Assembly: GCF_040096225.1 (NCBI RefSeq)
Contig: NZ_JBBMFC010000010.1
Location: 1 to 64,000 of the forward strand
DNA: 64,000 nucleotides
Direction of reading: 5' to 3'
DNA from: Hominiventricola aquisgranensis
Lineage (GTDB): Bacteria; Bacillota; Clostridia; Lachnospirales; Lachnospiraceae
Below are positions 17,293 to 24,854 of this stretch, piece by piece. Position 1 is the stretch's first letter. Every line of letters begins with the position of its first letter. A model generated the notes under the pieces. It saw nothing but the letters and a program-made list of their open reading frames with translations. It had not been told where the DNA came from and did no database searches. Position numbers and translations under genes: made by a program.

Positions 17293-18288
17293 TTATATCT
17301 TGTCCTTTCTCCTCGGGGCTGGAGGCAGCTTTTTGACAATGGACTCGTTGAAGGCGATAGAACCGTCAGGAGCCATATAGGGCGATTTGTCAACAGCATC
17401 CACAGCGTACTGCTTATACCATGCTGTGCCATCCACGGCATGAACGGTGGTGTACTGGCCTTCCGGGGCAACATATTGGTCTGCGTGGTACATACCAAAG
17501 GAGATGCCTTCGGGATGTTCCGCAGTCACTTCTGTGCCGGTGATGCGGCCGCCGCCGATTTCGACATTTTGGAAGGTCGGAACATTTTCAGCTCCGGATT
17601 CCAGTGCCGCATATCCCATGTAAGAGTGCAGGGCTTCGGCGGCTTTTTCACCGGAAATGGAACCCATCTGGCTGATACTGCCCGTGGCTACGCTGCCGAT
17701 TACATTGTTGGCAAAATTGCCGCCCTTACTAACGGAAGAAGCGTACATATGGCCGCCGATCCCTCCGGCTGCAGCATCGCCTAAAAGACTGCCAAGACCG
17801 GAAGGCTTGGAGGCGGGAGTTGTGGTGGCTGTTTTGATGGCGCTGTTTGTGACTTTTCGGCTCACCACTCCAGCAAGACCGCCGCTGGCAAACCCTGCTC
17901 CAAAGCCGCCGCTGCCTTTACCACCGTTTGTGTTGACATTGGTGGAACTGCTGTTTCTCCCGCCGCCAAAGTGGTGACTGGAAAAGTTCTTGATGCCGCC
18001 GATGCCTCTGGCAGCAATCATAGCCTCAGCCAGCATGCTGCCGCCGGTATGTCCTACATTGACACCAAGACTGGAGAGGAAGGAATCGATTTTCTGGCCG
18101 ACTTTGAGAAAGCCGATAGCACAGAGAAACCAGATAAACACATTGCCGGAAACGGCTTCTTTTCCTAAAGTGTCTACCTGAGCCTGCACATCGCTTTCGG
18201 AGATAGCGGCAAAAGCCGGCTGGCAGAGCAGGCAGGAGAGAATTGCGACTGTAAAGGCCGCAAATAAAAATTTTTTGAGTTTCTTCAA
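17293..18288 (-). CDS. Secreted/membrane glycine-rich T4SS-associated protein
   Basis: 331 residues from a TTG at 18288 preceded at the right distance by AAGGAGG; an upstream in-frame ATG (18324) lies inside the previous gene and lacks such a site. The N-terminus KKLKKFLFAAFTVAILS and cleavage near QPAFA form a signal peptide very like that of the VirB2-like protein. A second hydrophobic segment (NVFIWFLCAIGFLKVG) is followed by a long Gly/Ser/Asn-rich region and a folded C-terminus. It resembles the C-terminal cytoplasmic or periplasmic extension of VirB6-type proteins split off as its own gene. Role in the mating pore inferred from operon position. Confidence 0.65.
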   Translation of the reverse strand: MKKLKKFLFAAFTVAILSCLLCQPAFAAISESDVQAQVDTLGKEAVSGNVFIWFLCAIGFLKVGQKIDSFLSSLGVNVGHTGGSMLAEAMIAARGIGGIKNFSSHHFGGGRNSSSTNVNTNGGKGSGGFGAGFASGGLAGVVSRKVTNSAIKTATTTPASKPSGLGSLLGDAAAGGIGGHMYASSVSKGGNFANNVIGSVATGSISQMGSISGEKAAEALHSYMGYAALESGAENVPTFQNVEIGGGRITGTEVTAEHPEGISFGMYHADQYVAPEGQYTTVHAVDGTAWYKQYAVDAVDKSPYMAPDGSIAFNESIVKKLPPAPRRKDKI

Positions 18289-18301
18289 GGATAAGACCTC
18301 C

Positions 18302-19012
18302 TTACAACGAAAGCGGGTTCGCAAGGAAGGACCCCACCATGCTTGTGAACAGGCGCAGGCACCAGGCGTTCATGACCAATAGGAAAATTTGACCGCCAAG
18401 CATCCGGCACCAGGATTTCCAGATGTTTGCTGTGGTTTGGCTGGCGCCCATAGAAAAAGCCACGGGAGCCGTGTAGACCAGTACACCGAGCAGCACATAC
18501 CGTTCGGCTGCCTCGAACAGAAGTTTTAGGTAATTCCAGGCGAGGATGAGAACCAAAATCAAGGTAATCAGCGCCACAGCCCCATTGGCACACACACCGA
18601 TGATGACCAGCATCACGGAATTGAAGTCTGCAAAGCTTAATGCAGGAAGGTCGGACTCCATGATCCAGTGGTAGGGGGTGCCGCCGATGGTAAGAACAAT
18701 ATTGACGATCTCATCTGAAAAGAGCGTCAGCAGGATAAAAATAACGGAACGGATACTCAGCTTTACCGGATCTTCTGCTTCCACACCTGCGCCAAGACCG
18801 AAGTTTTTGAATAACTGCCAGACCCAGTTGAGCAGGATGATCCCGATTGCCAGAGCCACGAAAACAGAGTACATAGTCTCTGCTGCGGGAAAATAACGCA
18901 GAAATACAGCCATATCACAGCCCAGCGCACCCAAAACCGATGTGGTCACCAGATCAAGACCGGCCATTACCTGTTCTGCGATCCATTCCACTATGCCGTC
19001 TAAAATGCCCAT
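18302..19012 (-). CDS. VirB6/TrbL-like polytopic mating-channel protein
   Basis: 236 residues with about five hydrophobic helices and the central pattern seen in TrbL/VirB6 proteins of Gram-positive systems (LVIIGVCANGAVALI ... ERYVLLGVLVYTAPVAF ... SMGAS). VirB6 forms part of the inner-membrane channel. It follows the VirB2-like gene by 40 bp and leads into the glycine-rich gene after 13 bp, so the group reads VirB2-VirB6-accessory. A canonical AGGAGG lies 5-12 bases before the ATG. Confidence 0.8.
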   Translation of the reverse strand: MGILDGIVEWIAEQVMAGLDLVTTSVLGALGCDMAVFLRYFPAAETMYSVFVALAIGIILLNWVWQLFKNFGLGAGVEAEDPVKLSIRSVIFILLTLFSDEIVNIVLTIGGTPYHWIMESDLPALSFADFNSVMLVIIGVCANGAVALITLILVLILAWNYLKLLFEAAERYVLLGVLVYTAPVAFSMGASQTTANIWKSWCRMLGGQIFLLVMNAWCLRLFTSMVGSFLANPLSL

Positions 19013-19052
19013 AAATGCAAGCCTCCTTTCCGGCGAGCAGTCAGACGGTCAA

Positions 19053-19454
19053 TCAGCCTGTCCATTGTCCGCCACTAAAGAGCGGCGTCACATACGCCAT
19101 GATAAAGCCCAAGCCATTGAGGATAGCCCAGGTGATACAGATTCGTTTGAGCCAGGCGCGGCTTTCATCCACCGTCCGTCCGGAACGGGAGAAGTTCATG
19201 AGTAGCAAGGCTACCGAAGCAGTGACGATGGCGGCGATAGTGGAGATGGCAAGGATTTGGGTGTATACATCCTGCATGATCTCTTTGGCCTTGGTCCATA
19301 CATCTGTTGCCGCATAAGCCGGCTGGCAGAACATCATGGACATCATCACACACAGGAAGGCGCTGTAAGCCACTTTGGGCAGCGAAAGCCTGCGCTTGGA
19401 CTGGGTATCCGGCGCCTGAAGCTGCGGAGTTTGAGGGGTTTTCGTTTTCTTCAA
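19053..19454 (-). CDS. VirB2/TrbC-like pilin, first gene of the T4SS block
   Basis: 133 residues from a TTG at 19454 with TTGGAGG eight bases upstream; an ATG 15 bp earlier overlaps the ribosome binding site and is unlikely. A long N-region precedes a hydrophobic core and a likely cleavage site after QPAYA, leaving a mature peptide with two hydrophobic helices, the layout of VirB2/TrbC pilins. This would be the pilus or channel subunit on the surface. It heads the T4SS operon downstream of the conserved element at 19,619-19,704 and two terminators. Confidence 0.75.
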   Translation of the reverse strand: MKKTKTPQTPQLQAPDTQSKRRLSLPKVAYSAFLCVMMSMMFCQPAYAATDVWTKAKEIMQDVYTQILAISTIAAIVTASVALLLMNFSRSGRTVDESRAWLKRICITWAILNGLGFIMAYVTPLFSGGQWTG

Positions 19455-19502
19455 TTTGCGATCCTCCAATTCTGAATGATTTTTTGATGCTCAATAGGGA
19501 AC

Positions 19503-19539
19503 AGAAAAGCCCACACCTGTCAAAACAAATGTGGGCTTT
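19503..19539 (-). terminator. Intrinsic terminator in the leader of the T4SS operon
   Basis: Arms AAAGCCCACA (19,506-19,515) and TGTGGGCTTT (19,530-19,539) form a 10-bp stem, followed on the minus strand by TTTTCTG. It lies only about 50 bp before the VirB2-like start and downstream of the presumed promoter, which fits attenuation. Confidence 0.7.
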
Positions 19540-19567
19540 CAAATGGCTGGGCGGCCATCTGGGCAGC

Positions 19568-19593
19568 AAAAAAGCACCCTGCTGAAAGGTGCT
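19568..19593 (-). terminator. Intrinsic terminator after the 183-residue gene / in the T4SS leader
   Basis: AGCACC and GGTGCT (19,573-19,578 and 19,588-19,593) form a stem followed on the minus strand by TTTTTT. It is the first of two tandem terminators between the conserved element and the VirB2-like gene. Confidence 0.75.
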
Positions 19594-19618
19594 GTTACTG
19601 TCCTGTTCGGTTTTGGGT

Positions 19619-19704
19619 GCAAGTTTGAGCATATTCAGTTTAACACATCGGTATTTACACTGAAAGAGCAGAACCATGCCAATTTTGTTCCCGAATTGTG
19701 CCAA
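19619..19704 (-). promoter_or_regulatory. Conserved regulatory element, copy B (paired TTGGCA repeats)
   Basis: The minus strand carries TTGGCACA (19,697-19,704), then TTGGCATG 22 bp on (19,675-19,682), CTGCTCTTTC, GTAAAT (19,653-19,658), TGTTAAACT (19,637-19,645) and CAAACTTGCA. Order and spacing match copy A at 4,479-4,567, which lies 15 kb away ahead of the pilus block. The first repeat begins directly at the stop codon of the upstream gene. Confidence 0.6.
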
Positions 19705-20256
19705 TTATTTGCCCGATTGTCCGGAAGGTGATTTTGTCTCTGGAAAGAACTGTTCCAGCATGTCTAAACTGTCCTTGGAGGTATAGCCCCAAAGGACAGA
19801 ACTGAGGGCTTCAATAGCTTCCCGGCGTTTGCGGTAGTAGGTTCTGAAACTGATGTCACGAATATGCGGTCGTAGGGTCTCGATGATTTCCTCAACATTT
19901 TTGAGCTGCTGCGGCGAGAGGAAGGAGTAGTACAGCAGCCAGTAATATGCCTCACCGTTTTTGTGCTTGGTACGCAGCAATTCGACTGCGGAATCCAGCA
20001 GCTTGAGCATTTTGTGGCTGCGTTCAATGCATTTGGCATGGTGCTCGATGTCGCTTCCGGCCAGATCAGCGCCAGCCAGATAGACTGAATCCAGAAAATC
20101 CTCGATGGAGGTGCCATACTCGATCTCAAACTTGGTGCGGACATGCTGGACAGAAAGCTCCAGGCTCCACACAACATCCCGGTATTTTTTCAGCAGTTTC
20201 CAGGTATCATGGTACAGGGGATTATCAGCAACATCAGGTTCAACAAATTTTCTCAT
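19705..20256 (-). CDS. Hypothetical helical protein
   Basis: 183 residues, hydrophilic and largely alpha-helical by appearance; no signal peptide, membrane segment or Cys/His metal site. The central part (SDIEHHAKCIERSHKMLKLLDSAVELL) could form a coiled coil, and SFRTYYRKRREAIEALSSVLW near residue 140 resembles the helix-turn-helix region of ArpU/sigma-4-like regulators, though this match is weak. It overlaps the upstream wHTH gene by 4 bp. Immediately after its stop comes the conserved TTGGCA element. A regulatory role for the transfer operon is possible; I do not recognise the family. Confidence 0.55.
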   Translation of the reverse strand: MRKFVEPDVADNPLYHDTWKLLKKYRDVVWSLELSVQHVRTKFEIEYGTSIEDFLDSVYLAGADLAGSDIEHHAKCIERSHKMLKLLDSAVELLRTKHKNGEAYYWLLYYSFLSPQQLKNVEEIIETLRPHIRDISFRTYYRKRREAIEALSSVLWGYTSKDSLDMLEQFFPETKSPSGQSGK

Positions 20257-21413
20257 TTCAGGTTCCTCCTATTTTCGTGCTCCTCAAAGGGAGTGAGTGT
20301 AAGTTCAAAAGTGGCGATTGAAGTGTTTGTGCCGCAGAGGATGGTCAGACCAAAGTGGGCTGTGGATTTCCCTCGCGCACGTGGAATCAACTCTTCCCAG
20401 CAGTCGTCCGATAAGGGATATAACTTATAGCGGGAGAGCGGGCAAGAAAAGCAGGAAATCCCTTGCGTAGATAGGATGTCAGCCATCTTGCGGAGTATCG
20501 TTTCAATGTGCGATTTTGAAACGCTGGAAAGTGCATCCGAAACAATGACCTCATGCTCAGAGATGGAATGGCTCTCTTCGGTTTCAGCAGTTTCCGGAAG
20601 CTCCAGATGAATGTTTAAGGTCATGGCAACTTCCTCCTTGTCGATTAAAACATCGGAAATCTCAAACATGGTGGACAGGTAGTTCTGCAGGTAGATCACG
20701 CTTCCATGCCGGCCGGGAAACGACATGATAGAGATATACCCAAGACCGTCCAGCTTTTTCAGTATCCGGCATACGGTAGCGCGTGACAGCCCCCAGCGGC
20801 AGGAGAGTTCGGTATAGCTGACCAACGGGTTTCCTGTACCATTGCGAAAATAGGCTACCGGACCGACCTCTGACCCCTGCACCTGCGTATCGTTGTAGAC
20901 AGCGGATACCCACAGATCCAGAACGATGTCCATTTCAGAGCAGCGGGCAGAGCTGACCAGTTCCAGGGCAACAGAGACTGGAAGGAAGAAAAAACCGGTA
21001 TCCTTTTGGCATGGGGCATTGTACTCCAGTGCGGAATTGTGACGGGCCCAGTGGAGGATTTTATATTTGACTACATTGCCACGGCCCAGCAGTGTATAGG
21101 AAATCAAGTGCTGCTTCTGAAGGGTATCCAGCATGGACAGCGCCTGCCGATGAAAGCGGGTGCGGAACCAGCAAGACAGTTCCTTGACGGTGCAGACCCA
21201 TTCGCCGGGCGAGACTGTATAACTGATCCCGTCAATACGGCGGTATGAGGTGCGGAAGTTTGCATAGCTGCAAAGTACAGTAAAATGAAAAAGGCCGGAG
21301 CCTCCGTTTATGCGGATGCTCCGGTCGTTGATCAGTTTGTGGATGAACTCACGATAAATCCGGCATCGTGGGTAATCTACCACTTGTTTGATTTGAAGTT
21401 GGTATTCTGGCAT
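20253..21413 (-). CDS. Winged-helix DNA-binding protein, possible replication initiator or regulator
   Basis: 386 residues. Two regions look like winged helices: residues about 65-115 (WVCTVKELSCWFRTRFHRQALSML) and about 205-255 (SYTELSCRWGLSRATVCRILKKLDGLGYI), the latter a clear recognition helix followed by a wing. The C-terminal third is unfamiliar, with a CFSCPLSRYKLYPL segment. The lone ATG at 21,413 has GAGGAG nine bases before it. It is the first gene of the element on the minus strand, next to the presumed element end; at such a place plasmid-type initiators or transfer regulators are common. Both assignments are inference. Confidence 0.6.
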   Translation of the reverse strand: MPEYQLQIKQVVDYPRCRIYREFIHKLINDRSIRINGGSGLFHFTVLCSYANFRTSYRRIDGISYTVSPGEWVCTVKELSCWFRTRFHRQALSMLDTLQKQHLISYTLLGRGNVVKYKILHWARHNSALEYNAPCQKDTGFFFLPVSVALELVSSARCSEMDIVLDLWVSAVYNDTQVQGSEVGPVAYFRNGTGNPLVSYTELSCRWGLSRATVCRILKKLDGLGYISIMSFPGRHGSVIYLQNYLSTMFEISDVLIDKEEVAMTLNIHLELPETAETEESHSISEHEVIVSDALSSVSKSHIETILRKMADILSTQGISCFSCPLSRYKLYPLSDDCWEELIPRARGKSTAHFGLTILCGTNTSIATFELTLTPFEEHENRRNLK

Positions 21414-21820
21414 GACAGTCTCCTCTTTATTTATGTATTATGTATTAAAGGCGGGGTAATAAAAGTAATAAAATGTTTCGATAAAATCGTTGACTTGGAT
21501 GGACTTGAAGGTTATTATATAATAATGTATGCGTCTGCGGTTAAACGATCAAGCCGTTCTTTATATAGAGTTCATGGTAGAACAGCATCCTGAGAAACAC
21601 AGCAGTTTTCTGCCATTCCTGTGCCAGCGATATGCCATAACAGGCGCACTACAACTTTCTACAACTTTTCTACAACTTTTGAAGCGAGAAGGACGGCACA
21701 AGAGGACACGAGACGAATGAAAAAAGTTTCACGAACCGAGAATTGTGCAGGCTTTGAAGCCTTACAGAGCGGCATGGAGCAGGATGAAGGGAGCCGAATT
21801 TTGCTCCCGACAATGAAGTC
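21414..21820. other. Junction between conjugative element 1 and the metG fragment
   Basis: This region holds the AT-rich upstream region of the 386-residue gene, then three tandem CTACAACTTT(T) repeats at 21,650-21,681, then a GGGAGC/GCTCCC inverted repeat at about 21,794-21,813. Tandem repeats of this type flank many tyrosine-recombinase attachment sites as arm-binding sites. The reading frame of metG becomes recognisable only after about 21,815. No gene on either strand is convincing before that. Confidence 0.5.
21650..21681 (+). repeat. Three tandem CTACAACTTT(T) repeats
   Basis: Copies start at 21,650, 21,660 and 21,671 with a period of 10-11 bp. They are likely integrase arm-type sites at the end of element 1; this function is inferred. 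Confidence 0.6.
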
Positions 21821-22271
21821 CCTGGATGCTGACAAGAAGGCTTCCAAGACTTCCGAAGCAGCTCCTGCAGCTGCAGAAAAAGTTGCTGAGAAGGTTGATT
21901 TCTCCAACGTAAAAATCGAACCATTGTTTGAAGAAATGATTGATTTCGATACCTTTGCAAAGGCTGATTACCGTGCAGTAAAGATTCTGGAATGTGAAGC
22001 AGTACCGAAGTCAAAGAAGCTTTTAAAGTTCACTCTGGATGACGGAACAGACCGGAAACGCACGATTTTAAGCGGTATTCACGAGTATTACGAGCCAGAA
22101 GATCTGATTGGCAAGACAGCGATTGCAATCGTAAATTTGCCTCCGAGAAAGATGATGGGCATTGATTCCGAGGGTATGCTGATTTCAGCAGTACACGAGG
22201 AAGATGGACATGAGGGATTAAATCTTCTCATGGTGAATGACCGGATTCCGGCAGGTGCGAAGCTGTACTAA
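21817..22271 (+). pseudogene. metG: 3' fragment of metG: C-terminal tRNA-binding domain of methionyl-tRNA synthetase
   Basis: The frame encodes an Ala/Lys-rich linker and then the complete EMAP/Trbp111-type tRNA-binding OB-fold of MetRS (FDTFAKADYRAVKILECEA, KSKKLLKFTLDDG, PPRKMMGIDSEGMLISA, ending PAGAKLY). The catalytic domain with HIGH and KMSKS, which should lie upstream, is absent: the sequence before about 21,815 is element DNA. The open frame extends to 21,621 but that part does not resemble MetRS. It could be expressed alone as a Trbp111/CsaA-like protein from ATG 21,820 but has no clear ribosome binding site. The 5' part is expected beyond the left end of element 1, unless the join is an assembly artefact. 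Confidence 0.75.
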
Positions 22272-22509
22272 GAATCAGAAAATCCATAGACTTTTATGAG
22301 TTTATCGAGTGTTTGACATCAAATTGACATCAAATTTGTGTCATTCGGTGGACTAATATGGACTGAAAAGGGATGTTTTAGAAATCAGAACCTTTCAAAA
22401 CTTAATAGTTGAATGCTATTAAAAGGACATTTTCCAATAAAACGGAGAGTGTCCTTTTTCTGTTGTTATGGTCAAAACAAAATCAAAATAACACAAGGAG
22501 GGTTCTATT
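22272..22509. other. Left boundary region of the second ICE
   Basis: After the metG stop come two contiguous TTGACATCAAA repeats (22,313-22,334) and then the TTTGTGTC tract. An intrinsic terminator has arms AAAAGGACA (22,421-22,429) and TGTCCTTTT (22,450-22,458) with a T-run on the plus strand. The left end of ICE 2 should lie in this interval. AAGGAGGG precedes the next gene. Confidence 0.5.
22313..22334 (+). repeat. Tandem direct repeat TTGACATCAAA x2
   Basis: Two perfect contiguous 11-mers lie just after the metG fragment. Such repeats are usual as integrase arm-binding (DR2-like) sites near the ends of tyrosine-recombinase ICEs and phages. Confidence 0.55.
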
Positions 22510-22983
22510 ATGACAAGTACAGCGTTAGGAGCAGAAACCAAAAAGGAAGAAAAGATTATTTTTATCAGCGATGCACATGAGAAATTCTACTACGAGAAGT
22601 TAAAGGAAGTCCGGTATCAGGATGTTTACCACAAGGCACTCTGCTATTGTCTTGGGATCAGCGATGATACCAGAAGAAATGTTTACAGAATTTATGATTT
22701 CAAAACAGGATGCGTAATAACAGAGTGTTTACACGAAGGCTGGCAGACCAGTGGAAGTGTGAGAGTGGTCAGAATGGCATTCAATCTGTATTGCAATGGA
22801 ACACCAAGTATTTCCGATTATGAAGATGCAGAAGAACAGGTGGACGAGTGTAGGCAGTACACGGTGGAGGAAATATTCTGCTGTGCTTATGCACCATATT
22901 TCTGGCAGGCAATTCAGATTCGGTATCCGGAATATGCCACATACAACCATAAGCTGTATGCCTTATTGGGAGGAACAGACTAA
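22510..22983 (+). CDS. DUF6075-like protein
   Basis: 157 residues with AAGGAGGG seven bases before the ATG. It is acidic, rich in aromatic residues and cysteines (FCCAYAPYFWQAIQIRYPEY near the C-terminus), with no membrane helix or known catalytic motif. It resembles DUF6075 proteins carried at the start of Clostridia ICEs (from memory). It is the first gene of the ICE in this orientation, and its stop overlaps the start of the next gene (TAATG), so the two are coupled. Function unknown. Confidence 0.65.
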   Translation: MTSTALGAETKKEEKIIFISDAHEKFYYEKLKEVRYQDVYHKALCYCLGISDDTRRNVYRIYDFKTGCVITECLHEGWQTSGSVRVVRMAFNLYCNGTPSISDYEDAEEQVDECRQYTVEEIFCCAYAPYFWQAIQIRYPEYATYNHKLYALLGGTD

Positions 22984-23159
22984 TGTTAAAAGTCAGATTG
23001 ATGGGAACAAAGAATGATATTAAGTGGTTCGGAAAGATTTTGCAGAGGAATCCGAAAGTGGAAGTAACGGAGTTTTCCGAGATGTATCCGAATAAGGGAA
23101 CGAAGAAATTTTACAGGGCGTATGTAGAAGTAAAGAAAAGAAACGTAGCAGAAAAATAG
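22983..23159 (+). CDS. Small DUF3970 (YvzF-like) protein
   Basis: 58 residues: MLKVRLMGTKNDIKWFGKIL at the start is the conserved N-terminus of DUF3970, and the remainder (VEVTEFSEMYPNKG) fits as well. It starts in a TAATG overlap with the previous gene. It is small, basic and soluble. The family is common beside ParA/ParB genes in Firmicutes mobile elements, but its function is not known. Confidence 0.75.
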   Translation: MLKVRLMGTKNDIKWFGKILQRNPKVEVTEFSEMYPNKGTKKFYRAYVEVKKRNVAEK

Positions 23160-23182
23160 CAGAAAACAAAGGAGAATCTATC

Positions 23183-23965
23183 ATGTGTAAAATAATCGCA
23201 ATCGCAAACCAAAAAGGTGGTGTGGGCAAGACCACCACAACCAGTAATTTAGGTATAGGACTGGCAAAACATGGCAAGAAAGTCCTGCTGATTGATGCCG
23301 ATGCACAGGGCAGTCTGACGGACAGTCTTGGCTTTACAGAGCCGGATAAGCTGGAGGAAACGCTTGCAACAGCACTCGGCAATATCATCAATGATGAAGA
23401 TATGGAAACGGATTATGGTATCCTGAAACACAAAGAGGGAATTGACCTGATGCCGGGGAACATCGAGATTTCCGGTCTGGAAGTATCACTTGTCAATGTG
23501 ATGAGTAGAGAGCTTGTGATGCGTTCCTACATAGAGCTGGTAAAGGATAATTATGATTATATTTTGATTGACTGTATGCCCTCCCTCGGCATGATTACCA
23601 TAAACGCCTTTGCCTGTGCGGACAGTATCCTGATTCCGGTACAGGCGGCATATCTTCCGGCAAAAGGGTTACAGCAGCTTATTAAGACGATTGGAAAGGT
23701 CAGGAGGCAGATTAACCCAAAGCTGACGATTGAGGGGATTCTGCTGACAATGGTGGATGCCAGAACCAATTATGCAAAGGACATTACTGCATTACTGGTG
23801 GAGAATTACGGTAGCAAGGTGCGGATATTTGAAAACAGTATTCCCATTTCCGTCCGTGCGGCAGAGATTTCCGCAGAGGGTGTCAGTATCTACGAACATG
23901 ATCCGAAAGGCAAAGTAGCCGCTGCTTATCAGTCTTTGACGGAGGAGGTGCTTGGGAATGAGTAA
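23183..23965 (+). CDS. parA: ParA/Soj-family partition ATPase
   Basis: 260 residues. The deviant Walker A motif is ANQKGGVGKTTTTSNLG at residues 8-24. The A' motif is VLLIDADAQGSLTD and Walker B is YILIDCMPSLG. All three are canonical for ParA/Soj proteins. It would drive segregation of the excised or replicating element together with the adjacent ParB. The start codon follows AAAGGAG at the usual distance. The 3' end overlaps parB by 8 bp. Recurrent palindromes across this ICE are candidate binding sites for the ParB partner. Confidence 0.92.
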   Translation: MCKIIAIANQKGGVGKTTTTSNLGIGLAKHGKKVLLIDADAQGSLTDSLGFTEPDKLEETLATALGNIINDEDMETDYGILKHKEGIDLMPGNIEISGLEVSLVNVMSRELVMRSYIELVKDNYDYILIDCMPSLGMITINAFACADSILIPVQAAYLPAKGLQQLIKTIGKVRRQINPKLTIEGILLTMVDARTNYAKDITALLVENYGSKVRIFENSIPISVRAAEISAEGVSIYEHDPKGKVAAAYQSLTEEVLGNE

Positions 23966-24839
23966 AGCAGGAAGTGCCGCAAAGGTAAAATTAAGCAGTT
24001 ATGATGATTTATTTGGAAATGCAGAAGAAAAGACAGGGAGCGAAGAGCAGATTATCAGAGCCAAGCTCACGGATTTGCATGAGTTTAGAAATCATCCGTT
24101 CCGTGTACTGGACGATGAAAAAATGGAAGAAACAACGGAAAGCATCAGTAAGTATGGGGTGCTTGTACCGGGAATTGCAAGACCGAGGGCAGAGGGTGGC
24201 TATGAAATCATAGCCGGACACCGCAGAAAACGAGGTTCAGAACGGGCAGGAAAAGAGGATATGCCTGTGATAGTCCGCAATTATACAGACGATGAAGCTA
24301 CGATTATCATGGTGGATTCCAACATTCAGCGTGAGGACATTCTGCCAAGTGAGAAGGCGAAAGCTTATGCCATGAAATACGAGGCTATGAAGCATCAGGG
24401 CAGAAAAGGAAACGGAAATACGCTTGACGAGGTAGGAGAAGCTGCCGGAGAAAGCGGAAAGACGGTGCAACGGTATATCTGGCTTGCAAGGCTGTCCGAT
24501 GAGCTGCTAGAGTTGGTTGACAGAAAGAAAATCGGTCTGGTACAGGGTGTTGACATTTCCTTTCTGTCGGAAGATGCACAACAGTGGGTGCTGGTAATCC
24601 TTGAGGAAAGCGGAGCAAATATTTCCACAGTACAGTCTGCCAAGTTGAAGGAATATGGGAAAAGCGGCGAACTGACGCTGCCGATGGTGCGTCTGATACT
24701 GACCGAGGAAAAGCCGAAAGAGAGGAAAGTTACAATCAAGTCTGAAAAAATCAGCCAGTTTTTTTCAGAGGAATACTCCAGCGAAGAGATTGAGGGGATT
24801 ATCCTGCAATTATTGGAGGAATGGCAGAAGAAACAGTAA
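23958..24839 (+). CDS. parB: ParB-family partition protein
   Basis: About 293 residues. The CTP-binding ParB/Srx domain shows the motif IIAGHRRKRGSERAG (near residue 85) and the second conserved block DSNIQREDILPSEKAKAY. A helix-turn-helix (NTLDEVGEAAGESGKTVQRYIWLARL) follows and should recognise a palindromic centromere. ATG 23,958 is chosen because GGAGGAGG lies about 9 bases upstream; TTG 23,952 would be too close. The coupled parA-parB pair suggests active partition during an extrachromosomal phase. The DNA site is unknown but see the TGGACACGATGTCCA repeats. Confidence 0.92.
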   Translation: MSKAGSAAKVKLSSYDDLFGNAEEKTGSEEQIIRAKLTDLHEFRNHPFRVLDDEKMEETTESISKYGVLVPGIARPRAEGGYEIIAGHRRKRGSERAGKEDMPVIVRNYTDDEATIIMVDSNIQREDILPSEKAKAYAMKYEAMKHQGRKGNGNTLDEVGEAAGESGKTVQRYIWLARLSDELLELVDRKKIGLVQGVDISFLSEDAQQWVLVILEESGANISTVQSAKLKEYGKSGELTLPMVRLILTEEKPKERKVTIKSEKISQFFSEEYSSEEIEGIILQLLEEWQKKQ

Positions 24840-24854
24840 AGGGGGTGCGGTAAA

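Larger units (their letters stand above)
1..21690 (-). mobile_element. Right part of a conjugative element with T4SS plus Tad-like pilus genes
   Basis: All genes run on the minus strand and form two transfer-related blocks: VirB2/VirB6/C39 peptidase/VirB4/VirD4-like genes (about 6.7-19.5 kb) and CpaB/prepilin peptidase/TadE-like genes (1-4.4 kb), with a defence cassette between them. The left end lies outside the window. The right end is inferred near the tandem CTACAACTTTT repeats, just before a truncated metG. No relaxase or integrase of this element is visible, so they probably lie further left. The exact boundary is not determined. Confidence 0.75.

Noticed and set aside
21621..21815. Longer N-terminal extension of the metG fragment from ATG 21,621
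   Set aside because: The sequence does not resemble MetRS, crosses the tandem repeats and inverted repeat, and has no ribosome binding site; it reads as element DNA by chance in frame.
22313..22360. TTGACA boxes as promoter of the DUF6075 gene
   Set aside because: TTGACATCAAA is duplicated, but no -10 box lies at 16-18 bp, and a terminator stands between it and the gene; an arm-site role fits better.
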